Shown piece after piece: positions 47,740 through 60,516 of a stretch of DNA of 64,000 nt. Made by a program: the position numbers and the translations under genes. The notes under the pieces were generated by a model. That model saw only the letters and a list, made by a program, of their open reading frames with translations. It was not told the DNA's origin and did not search any database. Source of the stretch: Campanula takesimana (taxonomy: Eukaryota > Streptophyta > Magnoliopsida > Asterales > Campanulaceae); the NCBI GenBank assembly GCA_026119855.1, contig JAOWBW010001801.1, positions 1 to 64,000 on the forward strand. Reading direction: 5' to 3'. Every line of letters begins with the position of its first letter. Position 1 is the stretch's first letter.

Positions 47740-50700
47740 ATAAGTTGTAGATAATGACAACTTAAAATCGTTGCGATCAATCCTTGATAAGGATAAGCTT
47801 CAAGAGAATGGTACAAACTTCATGGATTGGATCCTGAGCCTAACAATCGTTCTAAGGTAAGAAGATGGGTTGTAAATTCTTGATGGGCCTATTCCTAAAG
47901 AACCCAATGCCGGAATAGACAATCACAAGAATCATGAGTATGATTCTGGGGGAATGTGAGTTGTCTCATGCTCGCGATTATGTGCTCAAAACTCTAACAA
48001 AGTTTGGAACTTGTGGAAGCTTATTAGATAAGCATGGAGTTGAGTTACATGTTTCAAAGAGCAATCTAAACAATAGAGGTATTAAACCATTGTTGCATTC
48101 ACTTCTTGCAAAAGGAGTAAAAGGCAATAAGTGGAACCTCACATGCTTAAGATAAAGGCTACGTAGAGCATCTTGAGAAACTTGGTTGTCCAATTGGATT
48201 AGAGCAAGCCACGGATCTCATTCTTGATTCATTGTCCAAAAGTTATAATCACTTTGTGATGAACTATAACATTCTTAGAATGAATAAGAATCTCTCCGAG
48301 TTGCATGATATGCTGAAAAAACTACGGAGATGAACGCAATGGAGAAAAGTTCTCCAATGCTCATGGTTCATAATGGAAAGGAGGCCAAATGCCAAAGGAA
48401 AGGTAAGACAGACTTGTCAAACCTAAAGGAAATAATTGCGGTTAAAATTATAACTCTAATTGATGCAATTTGGTAAAATGGCAATTGGATTGACCATTTA
48501 GAATTGTAGTCAAAATTTTGGACGATCAACAAAAGGAATGGTAGTGGGACTACCACTTGGGATATTTATGTTATAAATTAATCTTTTTAAATTTAATTAT
48601 TGGGTATTGGATACCAGAATAATTAGTAAATTTTGAAAGACTACTTATAGTAAAGGTTGATCTATGAATGGTAATGATGCAAGAGTTGCAACATTATTCA
48701 TAAGAACACTTGTAAAGTGGCTTTACTAATGAAGTAGGAAATATTATTTTGTTATAAGATAATGAAGGATATTTATTTCTTATTTGGAATAAGAAAAATG
48801 CTTTATTTATTATGATTTACTTCATTGTGTTATCATATAAATAAATCTTACATCTTAAATCTTGAAGAACAAAGTAATAAAAGCTATAACATAAATAATT
48901 AAAATTCTTTATGCATTATTGTTTTGATCAAATAAATGAGAAATGCATATCTAAAATTCCATGGGACGGAGTTTTAAGTCATATGATTTGGAATCACATG
49001 ATCTATGCAAATCTCATTTACTTGGACCAAGACATCTTTTACTATGAATAGTAAAAGGCTAACATCTTACTTGACCTAATACATTTCGATGTATATGGTG
49101 CATTAAGTAGCAGTGCTAAAAGAGAATTTTGGTTGTACTTGGTAAAACTGTTGAAAGATTCTGATTTGATCATGATGATGAATAATTAAACCAAGAATTT
49201 GACAGTAATTGTTAAGATTGTGAAATGGTTTCACAATTAACTTCACTAAGAATGCCATTCTAAATGATGTGTCTATGTGGAAGTGTAAGAACCTTATTGG
49301 ATATGGTTCATTAGATGATAAAGTCAAATTGATCTTCCATTATTAATTTTGGGGTTATGTATTACAAACCGCTATAACTACACTAATTTGAGTTCCATCA
49401 AAAGAGGTTAAATGGTGAAAGAAAACTCGATTTGTCTTTCATAAAGATTTAAGATGGTGAGACCTTTTGGAAAGGAGTTGTCTGGGACACACTCACATTT
49501 AAATCTAATAAATATATATTTTCATGGGATATCCTAAGGAAACTTGAGGATAAAATTTTACTCATAAGAAACAAATGGTTTGTTGCTTATGATGATACTT
49601 TTCTAGATAAAAGGTTTATCTCTAAAAGAATCAGTGGGAGTAAAACATATCTCGAATGGTTCGAGACCTAGAAAATAGTATTTAACCTATGATGGAAGTT
49701 GAACAAGTTTTCACAAGGGGTTGTGAAAATCCGTTCAAGATATACAAGTACTTGCACACATGATAAAATACAATCTATTAGAAGAAATATTGGATATTTC
49801 GAAATAGAAAGTATTGAGGTAAAGTTCATTTAGAATGAAGTATTTACCACCTATCAAAGATGCAATATCAACTCCACACTTAGATTAATGACTTGGAGTC
49901 ATAAAATCTAAAAGGCAATCCATGTATAATAATCAAGTTTGGAACTTGATCATTCTAACCTAAGGTGTAAAAACCAAAGGAGATGAATGACTTTTCTTGG
50001 AGAAAAACTTACATGGGCAGCAAAAAACTTATTAGAATTTTCATAGTCACATGTTCATATTTGGAATATGAAATTTGACAAAATGATGTCAAAACAAGCG
50101 TTCCTCAATGGGGACTCACTTAAGGATGTATTTGATACAACCTAAAGGTTTTGATAGTCAGGAAAATTCTAAAAGGTATGAAAGTTGCAAAAATCCATTG
50201 GATGGATTAAAGCAAGCTTATGGGAGTTGGAATCTCCGTTTTGATAAATCAAAATGGTTTTTTTTTTTTTTTATCAAGAACAAAGATGAACCTTGTATAT
50301 ACAAGAAGATTAGTGGGAGCATATTGCTATTCCTTATATAAATATGTGGATAACATATTGCTCATTGGAAATGACATTCCTACACTTTAATCTGTAAAGA
50401 TTTTGGTTAAGAAAGTGTTTCGCAATGAAGAATATGGATGAAGCTACATATGTCCTTCGCATTAAGATCTACAGAGAGAGATCAAGGAAGCTGAATGGTT
50501 TAAAGCCAATGTACATACATTGACAAAGTCATAAGAAGATTCCGCAAGGAAAATTCTAAGAGAGGACATTTTTCAGTGTTATAAGGAGTTTCTCTAAGCA
50601 AGACTCAATGTCCTAATGACAAAAGATGAGCATGAGAAAGTGAATGAGATGCCATTTGCTTCGGCAATTGGATCCATGATACCATGATAAGTACTAAGCT

Positions 50701-51332
50701 GGATATATCTAATGCTTAGAACATGACGAGTAGATATCAATCCGAAACCAGTGAGTTTCACTGGATGGCTATGAGAGCGATTCTTAAAGTACTTTAGAAG
50801 AACTAAAGATTCGTTTATTATCTATGAAGGTATGGAAGATGATCTCGGATGCATGCTTCCAAACCAACAAAGATGATAATAGATCGCAATCAGGTTTTGT
50901 GCATATGTCAAATAGTGGAACTGTAAGTTGGAATGGTTCCAAGCAGATTACAGTCACTAATCCTATGACTAAAACTAAGTATATTGCTGCATTGGATGCT
51001 GCGATGGAAACTGTTTGGATTAAGAAGTTCGTTGGAGAACTTGAGATGGTTCCTAGTATTGCTAATCTAATAGACCTTATTAGTAACAATAGTGGTGCTA
51101 TTGAATCAATCATAGGAACCAAGAGCACATCCCAAATCCAAACACATACTTAGGCGTTTTCTTATCGTTCGAGAAATCGTTGATAAGGGAGACGTAAATA
51201 AATGCAAAGTACCAAGTAATGATAACGTTGCGGACACGCTAACAAAGGAACTTACACAAGATAAACATGATGGTCATGTTAGGTCCATGGGTATTGGATA
51301 CCTAGATATTGGGCCTAGGGCAAGTGGGAGAT
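47740..51332 (+). pseudogene. gag-pol relic of H
   Basis: Copia gag pieces (KDKLQENGTNFMDWILSL; LEQATDLILDSLSKSYNHFV; NKNLSELHDMLKKLR), integrase-region pieces, a decayed RT near 50090-50170, and a longer open RNase H piece at 50824-51153 (NRSQSGFVHMSNSGTVSWN, TKYIAALDAAMETVWIKKF), then a tail with NVADTLTKEL. Many stops and frame changes; a T-run lies at 50259-50273. The internal sequence aligns closely with F. Confidence 0.8.
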
Positions 51333-52782
51333 TGTTGGTGTTGGTGCCCTAGGCACGTTTGTTGAACGTTGTATAAGTTATCATTTTATTCATGAGGATA
51401 AAGAGATAATAAGATTATTATTGTTGCTCATGTTTGCTTATAATAATCTTCGTCCCTAGAGCTTGTTAAGCACTACTATAAAGGCTAAATGATCATGGGA
51501 TGATCATGTTAGATTTATGGGTACTTGTTTGGAACAAGGTACTGGCATGACCCGCGGTATGAAATTTAAGTCATGGTCAATGTCATATATAAATCTCATA
51601 TTAGTTATGTCATTTGAATCCTTAGACATGAAGTTATTATAGTCTTCAACTTGATGAAGATTATGTTTGACATATTCAAACGCTGCCTTAACACGGTAGC
51701 CATAAAGGGTATGATTGGCATAATCAGATTCACGTAGGGAAGAATAATAAGCTAAATGTATTTGTCCCTCTTCAGAGAGATGTCAAGCTTGGGCCTCTCG
51801 AAGGAATGATGTTGGTGAAATGTTTGGCCAAACTCAAATGGATTGATTGGATCAATGTCATTTGGATTATCAACATATTCGGAATCGAGAAAGTATTGAA
51901 CAATACAAGTTGACTTATTGACCATGACTTGTGTTCAATGACATCGTGGATAAAGGGATTATGACATATTCTAAAGGAATGCGAACTTGTATCTAGTTAT
52001 ACTATTTGGGCATGTATGACGGTTTGCTAGAACCTAATCATATCTTATGGTTTCATGTTTGAACCCATTGCCAACTTAGTATAATCCTAGAGGGTCACAC
52101 ACGAGAGAAGGAATCTTAAAAATCACTAAAATGGAAAATATGGCCTTCTGAACCATGTTGTGCGACCGCACAAAATGGGCTGGGCGGCCGCACAGTTTTG
52201 GGCGACCGCACAGATAGTTTTGGGCGGCCGCACATGCATGTCGGGACAGATTTCGTAATTTGATTTGGAAAAGAATTTTGGACGGGTTTAAACACAAGTT
52301 TCCTATTTGGAATAGGTCTTACTTGTATATAGACACCAAAATTCGGCCAGAACTTGTTCCAAGCTTTTGTGCAAGTCTCCAAAGAGTTTGAGAGAGTTTT
52401 ATTTTGTTCTAAGATATCCTAGATTGAAGATCAAAATAATACACAAATAATATTCCATATAGTTCATATTAATTGTGAAAACGTGTTTAACAATTTTGGT
52501 CTAGCAACCAAGATCAAGTGTTCTTGATATTCGTTCGTGGTGTGGATACCGCTAGAGGGTGAAACTTATCATCATCAAAGTTCGTGATTCTTATTATATT
52601 CGTGATCAAGGTTTCAAGCCTCCATCGAATTCAAGGTTGAAAAATCAAAGGCATCAAGGGTTAGTATTCTAGTATTCATATTATTGTATTTGACTTAATC
52701 CTATGAATGGATCTATGAGCTTTGGGTTTCATTAAATTTTAAATGCTTAATTCGGCTGCGCATGTTTCTACGAAACCCAACA
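51333..52782 (+). repeat. 3' LTR of H
   Basis: TGTTGGTGTTGGTGCCC to AACCCAACA, 1450 bp, preceded by AAGTGGGAGAT. The GCGGCCGCACAG motif cluster is at 52160-52235, upstream of TATATAGA near 52327. Target sequence of element I resumes at 52783. Confidence 0.92.
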
Positions 52783-52953
52783 CAAACCTCATAACAAGAA
52801 TCTCTGTTTTCGTAATCAAACTTAGGCTATACATTAGGTTTTTTTATTTTCCTCTAAAACATAGGTGGCGACTCTAACAACTTAAAACACAAATAGATAT
52901 CCTAGGATAATTCACCGCTCTAGCCAAGCCGTGCTTCTCCCGGGGTATCTACA
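52783..52953 (+). repeat. 5' LTR remnant of element I
   Basis: Matches the last part of the C and J LTRs, ending GGGGTATCTACA. U5 copy of GTGGCGACTCT at 52865, 88 bp before the end. H is inserted in this LTR. Confidence 0.9.
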
Positions 52954-54273
52954 GTGGCGACTCTGCTGGGGAGGATTTAAGGGTTAAACTTGTGTTTCTG
53001 ATCAAAGTCTAAATTTTTCTGGGTATTCTGGTCTCTGATGGGGGAAGCGCGCGCCTCTGGCCTTCTTGGCCTAAGGCGCGCGTGTCCCACATCTTGGACC
53101 AGAATCGCCCGCCTCCCATATGTTCTTCCTATTCTTCTTCTTTTTTCTACACTAATCATCTTTGCAGGGGTTCCATCAGACATTCAGGACCAGGGCAATT
53201 CCCTGAGTCCAAAGTCTGACAGGTTCGCCCAGAAGCGGGCGCCTCCCATAGACTCTGCGCCCCGCGCGCGTATGCCATGTCACAAACCAAAGGCGCGCGC
53301 TTCTGGGTGGTTTTCCAGAACAGGGACAGTTTCAGAACAGATCAGAATGATTGGGGTGTGGGCACAGTTGACTGCATCAAAGCCTGATTTGGACCTTTGG
53401 ACTGTTTTATTTTCGTGTTTTGTTTTATCGGTCACACGGGTGATTCGAGAGTTGTAAATTATGTGCTTATTTTCTTTTCTTTTGTTTTTTTTTTAAAAAA
53501 GTAAAAAATATTTTGTCACTTGTTAGACCTCACACTACATCCACATAATCTTATCAATTTCTCACTATCGAGTCGCACAAGTTCATAACCCCAAACCCGT
53601 CGAGGCCCGTCCTAGAGAGTTTCAAGATCCACCCGACCTTGACTCTCTCGAAGTGGTAAACCTCAGCCCGTGGCGTAGTTCATGACTACATACTGGCGGT
53701 GACCTTAAGCCTCTCATTAGCCGAGCACAAGCCAACACAATTCTAGTTAAGGTCTAATACTCCGTGACCAAGTCGGTTTTCATGTGCCGAGATTTCCCTA
53801 AACTAATGTCTTCAAATCATACATGCCAAGTGGTTATCATGAATGAAATAAAACTCCGTCCCCAAGTGGTTATTATGGATGAAAATAAAAAAAACCGTCC
53901 CCGCATGTATGCTTTATGACATTAATTTAGTTTAATCCCGACACATGTAGGAATCACAAACGTGGTGGAATCCGATGAGTATATGGGACCGCGAGAAGGT
54001 CTATATACTAGTGTGATGATTCCACTATTTTCTTAGAAACCCCAAAAGGGACTCCGTCCCTCCAACTTATAAAAAAAAAGAGTCTTTTCTTTATGTGGTT
54101 TGAGTCGTGTGCCCACTATGTGTTCTAAGCCTCTTCATGGACCGAAAGTGTTACTCAAGACTGACAAAGGCCTCTTCTGCAATTTAGGTCCAATTGGTAC
54201 TTACCGAGTCTAATGACATTCAGCAAACCGTCTAGTTCGTGAATTGATCACTCCAACAGCTCCGACAACATCA
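52954..54273 (+). other. PBS and 5' leader of I
   Basis: PBS GTGGCGACTCTGCTGGGGA, then a leader with GCGCGCGCCTCTGG, GGCGCGCGTGTCC and related motifs at 53046-53306. A short hairpin GTAGT-TCATG-ACTAC near 53677 is conserved in J (near 61248). Strongly similar to the J leader. Confidence 0.8.
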
Positions 54274-55615
54274 ATGGCCGGTGAATCCAACAAAAACAAC
54301 ACCATGTCCCTTGAGCAACTCTCAGCTATGGTCCAAATGCTCCAAGAACAAATCTCTACTCTCAACAAAGAGTCCCAAAGCAAAGATGATCTTTGGCAAT
54401 CCCATCTTGACAATCAAAGGGAGGCTCATGAAGCCGAGATGGACCAAATGAAGGCCAAGCTCACCAAGCTTTCAAGTGGTAAAAGCAAGGAAGACAATGA
54501 AGAGTCCGAGTAGACCAAGGGTATATTTGAAAGCCCTTATGTTAGTACCCATACCAAGAAAATGGGGGAGACATGCACCGACAACAAAGATCACAATATG
54601 GTTGATTCAATTATGGCTTACATAGATCAACGTTTCAACGGTCTCAACTTGGGGAAAGGCTCCGACACAAGCCTCTATCAGTCATCCATTCTCATGAACA
54701 CGATGGCCTCTCTACCCGACAAGTTCAATATGTTCGACATCACCAAATTCAAGGGCAACTCTTGCCCCATGGCACACATCGAGACTTATATATGGGGGAT
54801 GGTTCCAAAGAAGGTCTCTCCCAAAGTGATGGAACAATGCTTCCCTCTTACTCTCGAGGGGGCGGCAAAATATTGGTATACAACTCTCCCGCTCACAGTC
54901 CATCTTGATTGGGATGCCGCCATGCTTGCCTTCAAGTGTCAATACCAAGGCAACACCACTTATCGCCCGACCAAGAAAGAGCTCGAGAACACCACCCAAA
55001 GGGACAATGAGTCATTTATTGACTTCACAAGAAGGTGGAATGACAAGCTTGCTGAAATTGTCGAGAGGCCTAACACCAAGGAGAAAATGGACATCTTCCT
55101 AAAGTGTCTAAAGATTGATCTCTGCACCCACCTAAGTTGGGCTTGCTATGCAGATTTCTCTCAAATGTATGAGGCGGGGGTCCGAATGAACGATTTGCTC
55201 AAAGAGATCAAGAAAAATGCTCCTAGATTCCGATACAAGGCCGCCTCTAACTCCATGAAAGAGGCTTTGGTCAATGCCGTCACTACTGACAAGGGATATT
55301 ACAAAAGGGTTCCTCCACCTCAAGGCAAGAGACCTCAAAATGATCGTGTCTATACTCCTCTCTAAGGCATGACTCAAACCGAGACCTTCGAAGTTGTCAA
55401 AGCAAAGGGGAAAATCGCACCTATACAAGGGTACCAACCCAAGGCAATCAATTCCAACCATGCCCATCATAAGTATTGTGGCTACAACCAATATAGTGGC
55501 CATCTCACCGAGGAATGCTTTGTTCTCCGCAACGTCATCCAAGACCTCATCGACAAGAAGGAATTCATAGTTCCTAGTGATGGTGATGTCAATTCCAATT
55601 GTGAATGAGGGCTCG
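54274..55615 (+). pseudogene. gag of element I (Tat-type)
   Basis: From MAGESNKNN: a coiled-coil N-terminus (LEQLSAMVQMLQEQISTLNK), the gag domain (FDITKFKGNSCPMAHIETY, LEGAAKYWYTTLPL, NESFIDFTRRWNDKL, FSQMYEAGVRM), then a Cys/His cluster (HHKYCGYNQYSGHLTEEC). TAG at 54511-54513 and TAA at 55363-55365 break it, and an indel near 55590 shifts the frame into the protease part. The parallel gene in J has no stop at these two places. Confidence 0.88.
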
Positions 55616-57308
55616 AATGTTACGAATAAATTTGATAATTATTGCTACGTTGTGACTTATGATGAGGTAATGAGGGAAGTATTAGAGAATAGGAAAAAGA
55701 GGCAAGATGGGAACGTCAACATGCTAACTCGATCCAAACGAGTCATAGCAAGCAACCCCACTACTTCTGCACCAAGCACCTCTTCTCAAAGATCACAAAC
55801 TTGCGACATTCCCGAAGACCCGTTACTAGTTCAACTAAAGAAGAGTCAAGCAAATATATGCATTTGGGACCTCATTGCATCTTCAAAGAAACATCGAAAT
55901 TTTGTCATCAGTAATCTCGACGACACATCAATCTCTCCAGATACGACTCCCGAGGACCTTACTGCTATGATAGGCCACATACATTTTGGCAATGTCATCA
56001 CTTTTACTGATATGGACCTCCTACCATTTGGGTCCGATCACAATGAGGCTATTTATCTTAATGTAAGAGCAAGGGGGAGACCTATTTCAAGAGTCTTGGT
56101 TGGTGGTGGTTCCACACTCAACCTAATGCCCGGCCGAATCATGAGAATATTGGGGCTTAAGAGTTCAGATCTAAAGCCTTCTACTTAAGTAATCCGAGGT
56201 TACGATAGCACTGCCCGCACAGTCATGGGTATGGTGGAAATAGACATTGAGTTTGGGAGCATGGTTATGTCCGTCCTGTTTTAAGTGCTCGATGTCCCCT
56301 CCTCATTCAACTTGCTCTTGGGCCGACCATGGATACACAGTTCTAATGCCGTCCCTTCGACTCTCTATCAGTGTGTCAAGTTCAGAAGTGGGGACAAAAT
56401 AGTGACCGTCATGGCAGAAAACGTCACTATTCACAGAAATGGCGAACCCGTCCATCAAGTTCAGCATGGATTAGAAGACTCCATCCTCTCTGGCGTCTCA
56501 ATCAATGCCATCGACGAACAAGGGGGAAACGGATCATGGAACCTTGGCAACCACAAAGTCCTCCACATGATGAGGAACATGAACTACTTCCCCGGTCTAG
56601 GCCTAGAAAAGCACCAACAAGGGAGAATGCAACCCGTGGAGGTCCCATTTGTCAAGAACAAGTTCGGATTGGGGTACGAACCATCAAAGGACGACATGAA
56701 ATACGAGCAAGCCGTCAAGAATGAAAAGGCCTGAGCTCGCAGAGACGGCTGTCATTATGAAATTCCCAACTTGAGGCATTATCGTAAGACACTAAATGGC
56801 TACTTTGTCCGTCAGGGGGAAGATGTCCTGTACATAATCTTTCCCGAGCCATGGGTGAATAGCAAGAGCATCAGAAAGCCCTGTCTCGAAGTTTTCGCCG
56901 ACTGTGAGGTTCAGAAATCCAAAGAGAAACCAACACCCATGTCACCCCGAGAATGGTGGGGGAAGAAAGTGACCATAGAGTCCGAAACAGAGATTATTGT
57001 GGGGGAGGAATCGACTGATCTAGCCTCCATGTTCGAGGAACTTGCCATCATGGATGAGTGCCAAGTAAATGCTATCTCCAACAACACCGATAAGGGAAGC
57101 GAGCCTATCAGCGAGATCAAGCCAAGCTCCGAGCCGATCAACAACTGGTACTCAATAAAGGGACTCGTGGTATCCGAAGAATTCCTGATCAAGCAAATGG
57201 GTTGCATACCGCGCAAGGTTACAAAGGAAGACTTGTTAACTCACTTTCAAGTCCGAGAGTGTTTCCGATACCTTCACCTAAGAGGATATAGAGGCAATAG
57301 CCGAGCGT
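55577..57308 (+). pseudogene. protease and linker region of I
   Basis: Aspartic protease region: RVLVGGGSTLNLMP, where J has VDGGSALNLMP, so the catalytic Asp is replaced by Gly in I. LLGRPWIH, the usual C-terminal protease motif, follows at about 56318. Stops at 56186-56188, 56282-56284 (CAA in J) and 56732-56734. A G-patch-like stretch (NYFPGLGLEKHQQGRMQPVE) lies near 56590. Joins the RT frame after a shift near 57280. Confidence 0.8.
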
Positions 57309-59115
57309 GTGTTCCCTTTCTTTGCTAATGAAAAATTTGATCTTTCTGAGTACCCCGAGATTGCAAACATCATAAATGTTGAATTAACTAATAATGAATT
57401 TAATGAACTAGTTAATAACGATTCAAATAATGATAAAATAGACCACGAAAACACAACATACTTAAATGAACTTGCTCAACAGGTCCTTAGTCATGGTGAA
57501 AATGGTCCAGGGGCTGACGAAGAATTGCATGATATTAATCTGGGTACCGATGAAGAGCCAAAAGAAACCAAGATCGGAAGCTTCTTCAAGGGGGAAGAGA
57601 AAGACAGATTGACTGCACTGCTCAGAGAGTTCGTGGATGTATTTGCATGGTCATACAAAAACATGCCGGGTTTAGACAGAAAGGTTGCCGAGCACAAGAT
57701 TCCGATCAGAGACGACGCTAAGCCAACAAAGCAGAAACTCAGAAAGATCAAGCCAGAATGGTCTTTACAAGTCAAAGAAGAGATATAGAAGCTTCTCAGT
57801 GTGGGCTTCATCAAAGTTATCGAATATCCGACATGGCTAGCAAATGTTGTGACAGTCAGAAAGGCTAACGGCAAGGTCCGTGTTTGTGTGGATTTCCGAG
57901 ATTTGAATAAAGCTTCTCCAAAGGATGACTTTCCACTACCCAACATCGACATGCTAGTCGACTCCACTGCTGCCTACGAGGTCCGATCATTTGTGGATGG
58001 TTTCGCCAGGTACAATCAGATTCTCATGGCCGAAGAAGATCAACACAAGACTGCTTTCACAACACCGTGGGGCACCTTTTGCTACACAGTCATGCCATTT
58101 GGGTTGAGGAACGCTGGGGATACTTATCAAAGGGCCGTGACGGACTTGTTCCATGACATGATTCATAAAGAAATTGAAGTCTATATGGACGACATGATCA
58201 TCCATTCAAGAGGGACCGACGGTCAACACTTGATCGACCTCTGAAAGTTCTTTGAAAGGCTTCGACAGCACAACTATACATGGACTACACCATGGCCGTT
58301 CTCTTATTGGGTCATAGATATCATCGGCAAAGTCCATCCTACGGGAAGCAACAGACAGTCATTTATTCTAGTGGCCGTGGATTATTTCACAAAGTGGGTC
58401 AAAGCACAAGATTACCAAGTTCTCAACGCCAAGAAAGTGGCCGAGTTCGTGAAGAATAACATCATGTGCTGATATGGTATTCCTCATGAAATTATTTCTG
58501 ACAATGGTTCTCACTTTGAGAAATAAATGGATGCACTTTTGGTTAACTACAAAATTACCAAGCACAAGTCATCCCCGTACCGCCCCCAAGCCAATGGAGC
58601 GGTCGAAGCAGCAAACAAGACAATTGAGGTCATCATACGGAAAATGGCTTCAACAGAAAAGGATTGGCCCGAAAAGTTACCACTAGGATTGTGGGGCTAC
58701 CGCACATCAATCCGGTCAGCAACGGGAGAAACCCCATACTCATTAGTTTATGGTTCTGAAGCTGTACTCCCAGTCGAACTCGAATTTCCCTCTCTACGGG
58801 TCTTACTCGAGAACCAAGTCAACAAGGTTGATTGGATGCAAAGTCGATACGAGAAACTAGCCCTACTCGACGAAAAGAGGTTAAGAGCGTTCAAACGCGC
58901 AAGGGCTTATCAACAGAGAATGGAAAGGGCTTTCAACAAAAAGGTAAAGCCTCGAAACATCAAGGTAGGAGACTTGGTCTTAAGACAACATCCTCCCAAT
59001 GCCATGAATCCCCTTGGGAAATGGGGACCCCGATGGATCGGTCCTTACATGGTCAAGAAGATATTAAGTGGAGGTGCAGTCTGACTCGTAGACTTAAGAA
59101 GTTCTACGCTTAACA
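57309..59115 (+). pseudogene. pol of I with RNase H deleted
   Basis: RT through FADVFAWSY-like (FVDVFAWSYKNMPG), VCVDFRDLNKASP, YMDDMIIHS, then ERLRQHN at 58272, where the sequence jumps directly to the integrase core (DIIGKVH, ISDNGSHF, GAVEAANK). Compared with C, about 1.6 kb is missing: the end of RT, both RNase H domains and the integrase zinc finger. Also stops at 57786-57788, 58242-58244, about 58470 and about 58526. The C-terminal end is shortened before the KFYA-type end. Confidence 0.88.
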
Positions 59116-59146
59116 AATAAAGACCATTTAAAAAAAAAACCGCTCG

Positions 59147-59240
59147 CTAGGTTGAAAACCCGCAAGGGCGGCCTAGGCAAAAATTATAGCAAGTGCAAAA
59201 AAGAAACCCGCTAGATTGAAAACGCGAAAGGGCGGTCTAG
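59147..59240 (+). promoter_or_regulatory. 3' UTR hairpin 1 of I, two tandem copies
   Basis: Copy 1: CTAGG (59147-59151) pairs CCTAG (59172-59176), inner CCC-GCAA-GGG. Copy 2: CTAGA (59211-59215) pairs TCTAG (59236-59240), loop GAAA. Both keep TTGAAAA between stems and an A-run after. Confidence 0.65.
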
Positions 59241-59284
59241 GCAAAAAACAGGGTGCACAAAAAAATGGTCTTCATTTGTTTGAA

Positions 59285-59321
59285 CTACGGAGACCTGAGC
59301 CTCTCTACGAGAGGAACGTAG
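59285..59321 (+). promoter_or_regulatory. 3' UTR structure 2 of I
   Basis: CTACG, linker GAGACCTGAG, stem CCTCTC-TAC-GAGAGG, AA, CGTAG. Homologue of 27634-27681. Confidence 0.65.
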
Positions 59322-59525
59322 GCAACCTTCGGGTGCGGTCTAAAACAATAATTTTTACCCAATCATGTCATAAAAAATGCAATTTTTAATCATTCCTTGA
59401 AACATTTTGACCATTACAATGGATATTGTTGAGCAATAAAAACATTAAAACATTATATCCTAACAAGTGGTCTATTAATTGCAATCTTGGGGTACTAAGA
59501 AAAGTTTAATTTCTTCTTAGCCTTC
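59322..59525 (+). other. 3' UTR of I up to insertion of J
   Basis: AT-rich. The last bases CCTTC (59521-59525) precede the J LTR and are its likely target duplication. No PPT is present, which is why I read J as inserted here. Confidence 0.6.
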
Positions 59526-60516
59526 TGTAGACACCCCGCCTTGGACCGCTCACCCCGATTGCACATTTGATCTTGTGTTTCTCCCCATTTTAAGTGTTTC
59601 TCGTTAGTTTCTGTCACTTCCGTTAAGTTCCTGACTGACTTCATTAAGTCCAGGGACTAAACTTAATAACAGGGCTGACTTTCTAGTCCATTCTGTCAAA
59701 ATCGCCTTCTCTGAGTCGCACGCCTCCGACAGGAGGATCCAGACGCGCGCGCCTCCCGCCCCCAAAGCAGGAAGCGCGCGCCTCTGGGCGTCGGTTACAG
59801 ATTTCTGGCCAGGATTCTCTCCCTTGCTCAATTTACAGGATTTTGCCCGGGAAATATTTCTTGGTGACTGAGTTTTGGCACCAAAAACATCTCTCTTTCA
59901 CCTATAAAAACCCCCCTTTACCTCCATTTTCAAGGACCTTGGGGCTCTCAATCTTACATTCTCAATAAGACACTAAAATTTCACACTTACAAAGCATTTC
60001 CAAAGGATTTCTCCAAAGAATTCATCAAGAAGTGTTTGAAGTCTCTTGAAGTCTAGGTAAAGTTATTTCTTTCCTCTTCTTAACTTCATCTCTTTTCTCT
60101 TTCTTTTTGTTTTATCAAAGTGCAATCACCCAAATCATTTTAGGACATGACTCTAATGATCACCTCATCTCATTGAGGTTGGTTAAAGAGTTATCTCCTA
60201 CATTCCAAACTCTATTTTAAAACCCCTTTTTATGATTTAAAGAAGAAGAAGAAGAACGTTTATAATTCATGTAGATTTTGATCAAGCAAGACCAACTTTA
60301 GTTGGGCGAGATGGGTGTTTCGATACTTCCCATCTCGTAACCTAACCCCCGAACCTCAAAACAAAGAATCTCTATTTTCGTAATCAAACTTAGGCTATTA
60401 TCAATAGGTTTTTTTTATGTTCCTCAAAACATAGGTGGCGACTCTAAAAACAAGTTAGACATCCTAGGGTAATCCACGTGCTCTAGCCAAGCCGTGGTTC
60501 CCCCGGGGTATCTACA
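59526..60516 (+). repeat. 5' LTR of element J
   Basis: TGTAGACACCCC to GGGGTATCTACA, 991 bp. Motifs GCGCGCGCCTCC and GCGCGCGCCTCTGG at 59744-59790; TATAAAAA at 59903-59910; U5 GTGGCGACTC at 60435. Confidence 0.92.

Noticed and set aside
59526..60516. I and J sharing one LTR like D and E
   Set aside because: No PPT precedes this LTR and it begins abruptly in the 3' UTR of I after CCTTC, so insertion of J into I is simpler.
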